A DNA stretch of 64,000 nucleotides, taken from Herbidospora solisilvae (GTDB lineage Bacteria > Actinomycetota > Actinomycetes > Streptosporangiales > Streptosporangiaceae). The notes beneath the pieces are model-generated. The model did no database searches, was not told the origin of the DNA, and worked only from the letters and a program-made list of their open reading frames with translations. Location: contig NZ_WXEW01000002.1 of assembly GCF_009901565.1 (NCBI RefSeq), forward strand, positions 682,001-746,000, in the 5' to 3' direction. Positions within the stretch are counted from its first letter, which is position 1, and the number at the start of each line of letters is the position of its first letter. Shown in pieces: positions 38,657 to 46,150 of this stretch. A program made the translations under genes and the position numbers.

Positions 38657-40751
38657 CGGCGTCGACCGCCGTCGCGGTCCGGCCCCGCAGGATGACGGGG
38701 TTGACCTCGACCAGCGCGAAGCCCTCCCGACGGGTCATGTCGGCGATCGCGACGGCGGTCCGGGCGAGTGTCCTGACGTCCGGAACGAGCCTGGCGGCTC
38801 TCAGGTGGTGGACGGCCTCCGCGACGCGTTCCGCCGTGACGGGCAGGGGGACGACGGCGGCGTCGTCGAAGACCTCCACCCAGGCCCCGCCGAGGGCGAC
38901 GACGACGACCGGGGTGACGGCGTCGTACCTGACCGAGATCATCACCTCGACCCCCTGGGGGACCATCTCCTCGATCAGGACCGGCGGGGGCACCTGCCGC
39001 AGCGCCCTGTCGAGGTCTTCCCGGGTCGAGACGCCCAGGATGACGCCGCCTTCCGCGGCCTTGTGGCGGACGTCGGCGGAGTCCACCTTGACCACGACGG
39101 TGCCCAGTTCCTCCAGCAGCGCCGCGGCCTCTTCCGGGTCGGCGGCCACGGCGCCCCGGGGCACGGCGACGCCGTGGGCCCTGAGGCAGGCCTTGCCCTC
39201 GACCTCTCTGAGCCAGGGACCTTGGGGGGCTCTCCCAGGTGCGCCTCCGGGTCCGCTCGGCCGCTGCGAGGCGCCCCGGCTTGGATGCGGCAGGCCTTGA
39301 TCTGCCCCGACGACGAGGTGCGCCGCCTGCCAGTCGGCGATCTCGCGAAGACGACCCAGGTCGGGGCGGGCCGTCATGGCGTGTGCGCAGACCAGGCCCT
39401 CGGTGAGGCCCGCGACCGGGACCACGCCCAGGTCGATGAGGTGTTCGGCCGTGGCCTCCGGCATGAGTTCGGGCAGCGTGGCGGCCACGACGATCGGGAC
39501 GTCCAGATCCGCCGCCGCAGCGGTGATCCCGTCGAGGGCGGCGTCCCAGGCCTCCGTCTGCGCGGCGTCCATCTCCTCCGGACGGTCGTAGCAAACCAGG
39601 ACGACGCCGACCGACGGGTCGTCTCCGGCCGTGGTGATGACGTCGGCCGTTCTGCGTGTCTCGCCGAAGATGACGGCGGTGTAGTCGAGGGGGTTGGCGG
39701 CGGTGGCCGTACCGGGGAGCAGGCCGTTGAGCTTGTCCACCGTGACGGCGCCCAGCGCCGGAAGCGGGACCTTGAGCCGGGCGGCCTCGTCGGCGGCGAT
39801 GGCCGCGTCTCCACCGGAACACGTCACCACCAGCACCCCCGCTCCACGCGGGCGCGGCCTTCGCCGGACGCTTCCGTCCCAGCTCAGGGCTTTGGCCAGC
39901 TCCAGGAGTTCGTGCGGATTGCGCGCCCACGCCCCGCCAGCCTCCTCGACCAGGGCCCTGAGCACGCGGTGGTCGCCCGCGACCGCGCCGGTGTGGGCGG
40001 ACGCGGCGGCGGCGCCCCGTTCGCTGGAGCCCGCCTTCAGCACGGCCACGCGGATGCCGTGCCCGGCGGCCAGGGCCAGGGCGGCGGGCAGGCCGGGGTC
40101 CTCGGTCTCCAGGTAGAGCGCGACCGACCGCACGCCGTCGAGTTCCGCCAGGGCGGCGAGGTAGTCGGAGGCGGATAGGACCGCCTGGTTGCCGCAGGAG
40201 ACGACGGTGTGCAGTCGCAGCGCACGCCTGCTGAGCAGGGCGTTGACCGCCACGTTGCCGCTCTGCGAGACCAGCGCCACCGGGCCGGGGCGTTTGGGCG
40301 CGTAGGCGTCGCCCCACATGGGGGCCCGGCCGACGACCGAGACGACGCCGTTGCCGTTGGGGCCGCAGACGGGCAGGTCGTGCGCGAGGGCGATCCGGCG
40401 GAGGTCGTCCTGGAGCGCCCGGCCCTCGGGGATCTCGGCGAAACCGGCCGCCAGTACGACCGCGCCGCCACATCCTCGTTCCCCCGCCTGCCGCAGCAGG
40501 TCCGGCACGGTGGCCGCCGGGGTCGCGATCACGAGCGCGTCCGGGGCGATCGGCAGGTCGCCGATGGTCGGCACGCAGGACACGCCGTGCACCTCGCGGG
40601 CGGTGGGGTGCACCCCGTACACGGGCCCCGGAAAACCGGCGGTGACCAGGTTGGCGACCGCCTGGTTGCCGTAGGAGCCGGGGCGGGGCGAAGCGCCGAC
40701 GACGGCGACCGAACGGGGAGCGAGCAGGCGCGCGGGTCTCACCCTTCCCAC
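38625..40751 (-). CDS. ADP-forming acyl-CoA synthetase (acetate-CoA ligase family)
   Basis: A 708-residue enzyme that joins an acid to CoA with ATP giving ADP, or runs in reverse. Order: CoA-binding domain (SVAVVGASPRPGSYGNQ), succinyl-CoA-ligase-like domains with the phosphohistidine loop SAHTGAVAGDH, and a C-terminal ATP-grasp domain (GKACLRAHGVAVPRG through LVEVNPVILRG). Alpha and beta parts are in one chain, as usual in actinomycetes. The GTG start touches a TetR operator copy and has no ribosome site, so the message may be leaderless. The acid is unknown; the shared operator ties it to the amine-catabolism genes at 41.5 and 47 kb. Confidence 0.9.
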   Translation of the reverse strand: MGRVRPARLLAPRSVAVVGASPRPGSYGNQAVANLVTAGFPGPVYGVHPTAREVHGVSCVPTIGDLPIAPDALVIATPAATVPDLLRQAGERGCGGAVVLAAGFAEIPEGRALQDDLRRIALAHDLPVCGPNGNGVVSVVGRAPMWGDAYAPKRPGPVALVSQSGNVAVNALLSRRALRLHTVVSCGNQAVLSASDYLAALAELDGVRSVALYLETEDPGLPAALALAAGHGIRVAVLKAGSSERGAAAASAHTGAVAGDHRVLRALVEEAGGAWARNPHELLELAKALSWDGSVRRRPRPRGAGVLVVTCSGGDAAIAADEAARLKVPLPALGAVTVDKLNGLLPGTATAANPLDYTAVIFGETRRTADVITTAGDDPSVGVVLVCYDRPEEMDAAQTEAWDAALDGITAAAADLDVPIVVAATLPELMPEATAEHLIDLGVVPVAGLTEGLVCAHAMTARPDLGRLREIADWQAAHLVVGADQGLPHPSRGASQRPSGPGGAPGRAPQGPWLREVEGKACLRAHGVAVPRGAVAADPEEAAALLEELGTVVVKVDSADVRHKAAEGGVILGVSTREDLDRALRQVPPPVLIEEMVPQGVEVMISVRYDAVTPVVVVALGGAWVEVFDDAAVVPLPVTAERVAEAVHHLRAARLVPDVRTLARTAVAIADMTRREGFALVEVNPVILRGRTATAVDAVICRGRPAGP

Positions 40752-40752
40752 A

Positions 40753-40772
40753 CTGGTTGGTCAACCAGTCAG
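40753..40772. promoter_or_regulatory. TetR operator copy 1 (acyl-CoA synthetase promoter)
   Basis: CTGGTTGG, TCAA, CCAGTCAG. The right half is identical to the consensus CTGACTGG-N4-CCAGTCAG; the left half matches six of eight. An overlapping perfect repeat, ACTGGTTG and CAACCAGT around GT, spans 40752-40769. It begins one base upstream of the synthetase start codon and lies 51 bases before tetR. Confidence 0.75.
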
Positions 40773-40822
40773 TAGTCAAGGAGTGTCGTCAACGCGAGGC
40801 GGCGCTGGGGTAGGCTTGCCGG

Positions 40823-41458
40823 GTGCGCAGCGCGGAGGGCGCCCGGAGCAGCCGGGCCGATCAGGCAGATCAGCGCCGGGCCGAACTGCTGGACGCCGCC
40901 CGGCGTGTGGTGCTGGAGCGAGGTCTCGCCAGCACCCGGGTCTCCGACATCGCGAAAGCGACCAACGTCAGTGGCGGGTTGATCCACTACCATTTCGCCA
41001 CCAAAGACGACCTGATCACCGCCATGCTGCGGGCCACCTCCGAGAGCGAGGTCCGGCGGCTTCGCGAGATCATCGCCGGTCCGGGCACCGCCATCCAGCG
41101 GCTCGACCGCGTGTTGCGCTTCTACATCCCGTCGTCGCGCTCCGACCAGAGCTGGATCCTGTGGCTCGACGCGTGGGCGCTGGGGGTGCGCGAGCCCCAC
41201 GTACGCGAGATCCTGCTCGAACTCGAAGGCGGCTGGATCGAGATCCTGTCCGAGGTGATCTCCCAGGGCATGGAGGCCGGCGAGTTCACCTGCGACGATC
41301 CCCAGGGGGCCGCCGAGCGGCTCGACGGCATGCTCGACGGGCTCGTGGTGCGCTACACGCTCCACTCGGGGGCGATGTCGCGCAAGCGCCTGCTGGAGCA
41401 CGCCCGGATCGCGGCGGCCCGCGAGGTGGGCGTCGACCGGGCGTCGTTCCCTGCTTGA
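40823..41458 (+). CDS. TetR-family regulator of the amine-catabolism regulon
   Basis: A 211-residue repressor with helix-turn-helix TRVSDIAKATNVSGGLIHYHFATKDDL at about 38-63 and a C-terminal ligand domain rich in tryptophan (SWILWLDAWALG, GGWIEIL). It is the only regulator gene between three copies of one operator, which lie at the start of the synthetase, just before the acyl-CoA dehydrogenase, and at the transporter-oxidase divergent promoter. That makes it the probable binder. GTG 40823 is taken as the start. The effector is likely the imported compound or its CoA ester. Confidence 0.9.
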   Translation: MRSAEGARSSRADQADQRRAELLDAARRVVLERGLASTRVSDIAKATNVSGGLIHYHFATKDDLITAMLRATSESEVRRLREIIAGPGTAIQRLDRVLRFYIPSSRSDQSWILWLDAWALGVREPHVREILLELEGGWIEILSEVISQGMEAGEFTCDDPQGAAERLDGMLDGLVVRYTLHSGAMSRKRLLEHARIAAAREVGVDRASFPA

Positions 41459-41479
41459 CACGGTGATCGCTCTCCGATT

Positions 41480-41497
41480 TGACTGGGTCGCCAGTCA
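41480..41497. promoter_or_regulatory. TetR operator copy 2 (acyl-CoA dehydrogenase promoter)
   Basis: TGACTGG and CCAGTCA form perfect seven-base arms around GTCG. It lies 20 bases upstream of the dehydrogenase start and 21 bases after the tetR stop, so it can control the dehydrogenase separately from tetR. Confidence 0.8.
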
Positions 41498-41517
41498 GGA
41501 TCGTTGGGGAGAGCGAC

Positions 41518-42681
41518 ATGTCGCTGATACGGCTGTCGGACGAACAGATCGCGTTGCGTGACCGGGCGAAGACCTTCGTCGACGACGTGCTGATTCCACG
41601 GGAGGAGTCGGCCGAACGGGCCGGCGGACGACTGCCCTCCTCCGACGTCGGCGAGATCATGAAGGCCGCCCTGGCGGCCCGGCTCAACGGCGGCCGCCAC
41701 TCCGCCCAGCACGGCGGTCAGGGGTGGTCGGCCACCGACTACGTCGTGGTGCACGAGCAGTTCGGCCGCAACACCAACGGCCTGTGGTGGTGGGTCCCCG
41801 ACGCCTACAACGTCCTGTCCGCCGGCACGCCCGACCAGATCTCCCGCTACCTGCGCCCCGCCCTGCGCGGCGAGGGATGGGTCTCCTACGCGGTCACCGA
41901 GGAATACGCCGGGTCCGACCCGTCGGGCATCTCGACCGTCGCCGAACGGGTGGGGGACCGCTGGCGGCTCGACGGCGAGAAGTGGTTCGTGACCAGCGGC
42001 GACGTGGCGGCCGTCCACATCGTGGTGGCCCTGGCCGAGGGGTATGGGCCGACGTTGTTCCTCGTGGACGCCGAGGCCGACGGGGTCGAATACCTGGACG
42101 ATCCGCCCTTCACCCACTCCTTCCCGCACGGGCACCCGACCCTCCACCTGAACGGGGTCCTCGTGGGCGACGACGCCGTGCTCGGCGGGCTCGGCCAGGC
42201 CGACGCGCTCCAGCAGAACTGGTTCGTCGAGGAACGGCTGGGCATCGCCGCCCACTGCGTCGGGGCGATGACGCGGCTGCTGGACGAGGCCGTGGCCTGG
42301 GCCTGCGAGCGGGAACAGGGCGGTTCGCGGCTGATCGACCACCAGGGGGTGGCCTTCCCGCTGGCCGACTCGGCGGCCGACGCCGCCGCCGCGCGGCTTC
42401 TCGTGTACGAGGTGGCGGCGCTTGCCGATTCGGGGGCCGACCGGAAGGTTGTGCACGCGAAGGCGTCGCTGGCGAAGCTGTTCGCGTCGGAGGCGGCGTG
42501 GCGGTGCGCCGACCGGGCGGTGCAGACGTTCGGCGGGCGAGGCTACATGCGGACGAACGTGGCCGAACGGTTCCTGAGGGAACTGCGAGTCGACCGCATC
42601 TGGGAGGGGACGAGCGAGATCCAGCGGCTGATCATCACGCGGTCGATGACCCGGCGAGGAGTCCGCCAGGTCATCTCATGA
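41518..42681 (+). CDS. Acyl-CoA dehydrogenase of the amine-catabolism regulon
   Basis: A 387-residue flavoenzyme. It has YAVTEEYAGSDPSG at the FAD site, WFVTSGD, ERLGIAAHCVGAM and the C-terminal EGTSEIQ with the catalytic glutamate. It is more divergent than the leucine-pathway enzyme at 27.8 kb: the substrate loop reads NTNGLWWWVPDAYNVL, suggesting an unusual acyl group. ATG 41518 follows GGGGAGAG by six bases. A TetR operator just upstream makes it a member of the regulon. The next gene overlaps its stop by four bases but looks foreign. Confidence 0.9.
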   Translation: MSLIRLSDEQIALRDRAKTFVDDVLIPREESAERAGGRLPSSDVGEIMKAALAARLNGGRHSAQHGGQGWSATDYVVVHEQFGRNTNGLWWWVPDAYNVLSAGTPDQISRYLRPALRGEGWVSYAVTEEYAGSDPSGISTVAERVGDRWRLDGEKWFVTSGDVAAVHIVVALAEGYGPTLFLVDAEADGVEYLDDPPFTHSFPHGHPTLHLNGVLVGDDAVLGGLGQADALQQNWFVEERLGIAAHCVGAMTRLLDEAVAWACEREQGGSRLIDHQGVAFPLADSAADAAAARLLVYEVAALADSGADRKVVHAKASLAKLFASEAAWRCADRAVQTFGGRGYMRTNVAERFLRELRVDRIWEGTSEIQRLIITRSMTRRGVRQVIS

Positions 42682-43046
42682 TCCCAGACGATCGCGTCGT
42701 GCGGACGCTCGAATCTTGTCGGGGTTATTTCGTGGAATCCATGAATCTTCACCTCATGGAGGATTCCGATGCCCTCGACGTGAATCTCCGGGCCCAGCCG
42801 GGAAAGCCCGACGTGGCCATCTCGGTTCGCGAGATATATGGGTTTCAGGTGGATCGGATGCCTGATACCGTTCCGCTCGTCGATTCCATCGCGGCCCGGT
42901 GGGTTCGTCCGTGGGCCGAAGAGTGGCCTACTGAGCTGGGGAAACCTCCGATCGGCGGTCATCGGCGGATGTTGTGGATCGAGGTCGGCGGGCCGATCCG
43001 AATGCGCATCGTCGCGGCGGTGGTCACAGTTCTCGTCGAGGTGTGA
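42678..43046 (+). CDS. Small hypothetical protein, first of three low-GC genes
   Basis: A 122-residue protein, unrecognised. It has no signal or membrane segment and contains conserved-looking aromatic and acidic patches (CRGYFVESMNLHLMEDSDALDVN). The ATG overlaps the dehydrogenase stop (ATGA), yet base use is clearly less GC-rich than in that gene. Size and composition resemble immunity-type or contact-inhibition partner proteins, without proof. Confidence 0.55.
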   Translation: MIPDDRVVRTLESCRGYFVESMNLHLMEDSDALDVNLRAQPGKPDVAISVREIYGFQVDRMPDTVPLVDSIAARWVRPWAEEWPTELGKPPIGGHRRMLWIEVGGPIRMRIVAAVVTVLVEV

Positions 43047-43047
43047 A

Positions 43048-43464
43048 ATGGCAACGGAAGCGTCTTTCATCGGGCTTTCGCCATGGTCAGGCAATGATTA
43101 CCGGATTGATTTCGAGACCCCGGTTGGGGCATTCGATCTCCACAACAACGCCCACTTCGAGAGCATCAGCTTTTTCGCGGAACTCGCCGAGGTCGTGCTG
43201 GCGTTCCGGTATGCGGCGAATTGGGAAGAGATCGATGACAACGACGTCAACGTATGGCTGAAGTTCACGGGCGTGCGAATGCTCCGGCTGAACCAGGCGG
43301 CGGATTTCGATCCTCAGGCGGCGATCACGCTTGAGGGGATCACGCACCGGGTGGCGTCGGCGGGGTCCGAATTCGAAATAGACGCAGGTGACTGGACCTG
43401 CGGATTCATGGCGTCGTCGCTGGAACTGGAGACCACAGTTGGTGAGGCTGGTCATCGACGGTGA
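43048..43464 (+). CDS. Small hypothetical protein, second of three low-GC genes
   Basis: A 138-residue protein that begins one base after the preceding stop. It reads as a mixed alpha/beta domain (DYRIDFETPVGAFDLHNNAH, then ISFFAELAEVVLAFRYAANW) with no known motif. It overlaps the DUF2283-like gene by 23 bases. Tight packing suggests the three are expressed together. It is not related by eye to its neighbours, and the role is unknown. Confidence 0.55.
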   Translation: MATEASFIGLSPWSGNDYRIDFETPVGAFDLHNNAHFESISFFAELAEVVLAFRYAANWEEIDDNDVNVWLKFTGVRMLRLNQAADFDPQAAITLEGITHRVASAGSEFEIDAGDWTCGFMASSLELETTVGEAGHRR

Positions 43465-43645
43465 GGCCGACGCGGCCTATCTCTGTCTCGCAGACTCCAT
43501 CGCGGACGGCGAGGCGGTGAGTCAGATAGCAGTGAATGCCCCCGATCTCAACGGAACCATTGTCGTCGACCTCGACGAGAACGGCCGCATCCTCGGTTTC
43601 GAAATCATCGGCGCCCGTGCTCTGCTTCCTCGATCGGCACAATAA
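43442..43645 (+). CDS. DUF2283-like small protein
   Basis: A 67-residue protein with the DUF2283 pattern: a start strand VRLVIDGEADAAYLCL, a central variable stretch, and the end GTIVVDLDENGRILGFEIIGAR. Such proteins are common, often next to toxin-antitoxin or unknown genes. GTG 43442 is used because the family begins right there. The stop is 62 bases from the converging permease gene. Confidence 0.7.
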   Translation: MRLVIDGEADAAYLCLADSIADGEAVSQIAVNAPDLNGTIVVDLDENGRILGFEIIGARALLPRSAQ

Positions 43646-43707
43646 CGGCCTGCCTCGGAAAGGCTGAGAGTGGCAGGGAGCTGCGCACCTGATCACGTTC
43701 ACCAAAA

Positions 43708-44526
43708 TCAATGGCGAAGTACTGCATTCCGTTCCGGCAGTCGTCGTTGCACCAGCCAGCCGAGGAATATCGCCAGCAGCGATGCGAACACCAGCAAGGT
43801 CGCCAGTGCGTTGAGCGCGGGTGTCGGCGCATTGCGTACCGAGCTGTAGAGCTTGATGGGGACCGTCACCGACGAGGCGTCGGGGGACAGGAAAGCCGAG
43901 ATGACGAAGTCGTCCATCGACGAGGCGAAGACGATCATCGCCCCGGCGAACACGGCCGGCGTGAGCAGGGGGAGCAGAATCAGGCGGACGGCTGACAGGC
44001 GTCCGCAGCCCAGGTCGCGTGCCGCCTCCTCGTAGTCGGTGCCGATGGAGGCGAGCCGCGAGCGGACGATCACCACCACGTACGAGACCGAGAACGTCAC
44101 GTGCCCGAGGACCTGCGCGGGCTGGCCCAGGGGCACGAACAGGAACAGGTTCGTGAAGACCAGATAGAGCGCCGAGCCCATCACGATCTCCGGGGTGGCC
44201 AGCGGCAGCAGCGTCAGCCCGCCGACGACCCGCCCGGCCCGTCCCCGCCACCGGGCGAGGCCGAGGGCCGTCGCCACGCCCAGCGGGGTGGCGATGAGCG
44301 TGGTCAGCCCGGCCACGACCAGGCTGTTCACCAGCGCCAGCCGCAGCGAGGGGTCCTCCGCGACCGAGCCGGACGAGCCGAAGTACCACTGCAGGGAGAA
44401 CCCCTGCCAGGTGCTCCGGGACCGGCCGTCGTTGAAGGAGAACTGGATCGCCACCAGAATCGGCACCAGCGACCACACGATGTACGCCCACGTCACCGAC
44501 GCGAGCACCCACGGGCGTCGTCTCAC
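43708..44526 (-). CDS. Polyamine-type ABC importer permease (PotC-like)
   Basis: A 272-residue inner-membrane subunit with six predicted helices and the ABC-coupling EAA loop EEAARDLGCGRLSAVRLILLP. The GTG at 44526 has GAGGAGG seven bases upstream. In the undisturbed operon that same GTGA would overlap the stop of the PotB-like gene: the frame RAEEGVA-stop is still readable at 44523-44546. An antisense gene now separates the two. It should pair with the PotB-like protein and the binding protein; the ATPase is not in the window. Confidence 0.92.
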   Translation of the reverse strand: MRRRPWVLASVTWAYIVWSLVPILVAIQFSFNDGRSRSTWQGFSLQWYFGSSGSVAEDPSLRLALVNSLVVAGLTTLIATPLGVATALGLARWRGRAGRVVGGLTLLPLATPEIVMGSALYLVFTNLFLFVPLGQPAQVLGHVTFSVSYVVVIVRSRLASIGTDYEEAARDLGCGRLSAVRLILLPLLTPAVFAGAMIVFASSMDDFVISAFLSPDASSVTVPIKLYSSVRNAPTPALNALATLLVFASLLAIFLGWLVQRRLPERNAVLRH

Positions 44527-44532
44527 GCCACA

Positions 44533-44547
44533 CCCTCCTCGGCTCGC
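44533..44547. repeat. 15-base direct repeat, left copy
   Basis: CCCTCCTCGGCTCGC here and again at 45132, 599 bases apart, flanks the antisense gene between the two permease genes. This copy covers the ribosome site of the PotC-like gene and the old 3' end of the PotB-like gene. Confidence 0.8.
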
Positions 44548-44598
44548 GGGGCGGGGAGGGCGAACGACCGGCCGATTCGACGACGGGAGGTGCCACGG

Positions 44599-45183
44599 GT
44601 GGTGGATAGCCTGGACGAGGTGATCGATCGCCTGGCCGCGCTCATCGGTGTGGACATGGGCGCCGAGAGGGACGACGAGCACAAGCGGTGGGAGTTGTAC
44701 TGCCGGGCGCTGGACGACCTGGATGAGTCGCGAGCGGAGCTGCTCCATGAGGTCGTCCGGTTGGAGGGCGAGGGTGAGATCGCTCTGGCGGTCGCCCTGC
44801 GGGTTCTGCCGGTCGTGCCGTCGGAGCGGCGGCCTGGCTGGGTGAACCAGCTCGCGGACGAGCGGAACCGTCGATACGCCGACAACAGGCGCGCGGACCT
44901 GGATCTGCTCGACCGGTTTCGGGAGCTCCCCGATGGGGCGGACGTGGAGTGCGACGTCACCTCGTGGTCCCAATGGCTGCAGTTGCGCATGGCCCTGAAC
45001 GTCGAACACGCCGGCGTTCTCGAACAGCTGGCGAGTTCCGGCAGCACGAAGCGGATCCGGCGCACGGCCGGCGAACGGCTGAGCAGGCAGGACGTCGATC
45101 CGCCCGGTGGCGGCTGGGATGTCATGACAACCCCTCCTCGGCTCGCCGGCTGGAGATCAGGTAGTACACCATCACCACCATGA
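44599..45183 (+). CDS. Unknown protein inserted antisense between the two permease genes
   Basis: A 194-residue acidic, helical, soluble protein with no match I know (SLDEVIDRLAALIGVDMGAERDDEH, WELYCRALDDLDESRAELLHEV). A GGGAGG site lies eight bases before GTG 44599. The last 20 residues read across the PotB-like gene's end in antisense, so the original gene may have been shorter or cut. The direct repeats and the broken permease overlap show it arrived after the transporter operon formed. It is not a shadow: most of it lies in DNA that codes for nothing else. Confidence 0.65.
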   Translation: MVDSLDEVIDRLAALIGVDMGAERDDEHKRWELYCRALDDLDESRAELLHEVVRLEGEGEIALAVALRVLPVVPSERRPGWVNQLADERNRRYADNRRADLDLLDRFRELPDGADVECDVTSWSQWLQLRMALNVEHAGVLEQLASSGSTKRIRRTAGERLSRQDVDPPGGGWDVMTTPPRLAGWRSGSTPSPP

Positions 45184-46150
45184 GCAGCGCCGACAGCAGC
45201 AGGACGAGCGAGGCCCCCAGTTCCTTGCGGGTCCCGCCGAGCAGGTAGAACTCGATCTGGTTGGCGATCATCGTCGTGGTGGGCGACCCCGATACCAGCG
45301 TGTTCGTGTAGTAGTCGCCGAACATCGGCAGCGCCGTGATGGCCGACGCCGTCAGCAGGCCCGGCCGTGACAGCGGCAGCGTCACGTGCCAGAACGCGCT
45401 CCGGCTCGAACAGCCCAGGTCCCGGGCCGCCTCCAGGAGCAGCGGGTCGATGCGGTCGAGGGTCGAGAACAGCGGCACGATGAAGAACGGGATGTACCCG
45501 TAGACCAGCGCCAGCACGACCGTCACCGGGTTGCCCGACAACCAGCGCACCGGCTCGTCGACGATCCGGGTGAACATCAGCAGGTCGTTGACGTAGCCGT
45601 CGTCCTGGAGCAGGTTGAGCCAGGCCAGCATCCGGGTCAGGTAGTTCACCCACCACGGCGCGAGGATCAGGCCGAGCAGCAGGGCCCGGCGCCGGCCGGC
45701 GTGCCGGGCGACGTAGTAGGCCACCGGATAGCCGATGGCCACGCACAGTCCCAGGGCGAGGGCGACGTAGAGGAGCGTGCGGAGGAAGACCGGCCGCAGG
45801 TCGCCGGTGACCGAGCGGGTGAGGATCTCGGAGAACGCGGTGAAGTCCCAGTAGCGGGGGTCCCATTCCGGTACGGGCGCGTTGAAGACCGGGTCGGTGG
45901 AGCCGAAGGCCACGGCGGCGATGGCGTAGAAGGGCACCGCGAACAGCACCACCAGCCAGAACGTGCCGGGCGCGGCGAGCAGGACCCACAGGCCACCGCC
46001 ACGCGTTCCGCCGCGCCGCCGGTAGGGCTTAGACGACCCCTGGAGGCCGGCCGAGCGGCTCGACGCGGTGACCGGAGCCGCGTGCTCGCCGCGCGCCACC
46101 TCGCCGGGTGGTTCCGGAGGTTCCGTGGAACCGCCGCCGTCCCCGCTCAC
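45122..46150 (-). CDS. Polyamine-type ABC importer permease (PotB-like)
   Basis: A 342-residue subunit with a 50-residue proline and glycine-rich cytoplasmic N-terminus, then six helices and the EAA loop LLLEAARDLGCSSRSAFWHVTLP. The GTG overlaps the binding-protein stop by four bases. The C-terminus RRAEEGLS has been supplied by the inserted segment and replaces the older RRAEEGVA. The change is only at the extreme tail, so function should survive, but translational coupling to the PotC-like gene is lost. Confidence 0.92.
   Translation of the reverse strand: MSGDGGGSTEPPEPPGEVARGEHAAPVTASSRSAGLQGSSKPYRRRGGTRGGGLWVLLAAPGTFWLVVLFAVPFYAIAAVAFGSTDPVFNAPVPEWDPRYWDFTAFSEILTRSVTGDLRPVFLRTLLYVALALGLCVAIGYPVAYYVARHAGRRRALLLGLILAPWWVNYLTRMLAWLNLLQDDGYVNDLLMFTRIVDEPVRWLSGNPVTVVLALVYGYIPFFIVPLFSTLDRIDPLLLEAARDLGCSSRSAFWHVTLPLSRPGLLTASAITALPMFGDYYTNTLVSGSPTTTMIANQIEFYLLGGTRKELGASLVLLLSALLMVVMVYYLISSRRAEEGLS
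45132..45146. repeat. 15-base direct repeat, right copy
   Basis: The second copy of CCCTCCTCGGCTCGC, inside the present 3' end of the PotB-like gene. Both copies have the same orientation relative to the operon. Confidence 0.8.

Noticed and set aside
44599-45183. Dismissing the antisense gene between the permeases as a shadow frame
   Set aside because: Most of its length lies in DNA not used by either permease; it has a good ribosome site and normal protein composition, so it was kept as a gene.
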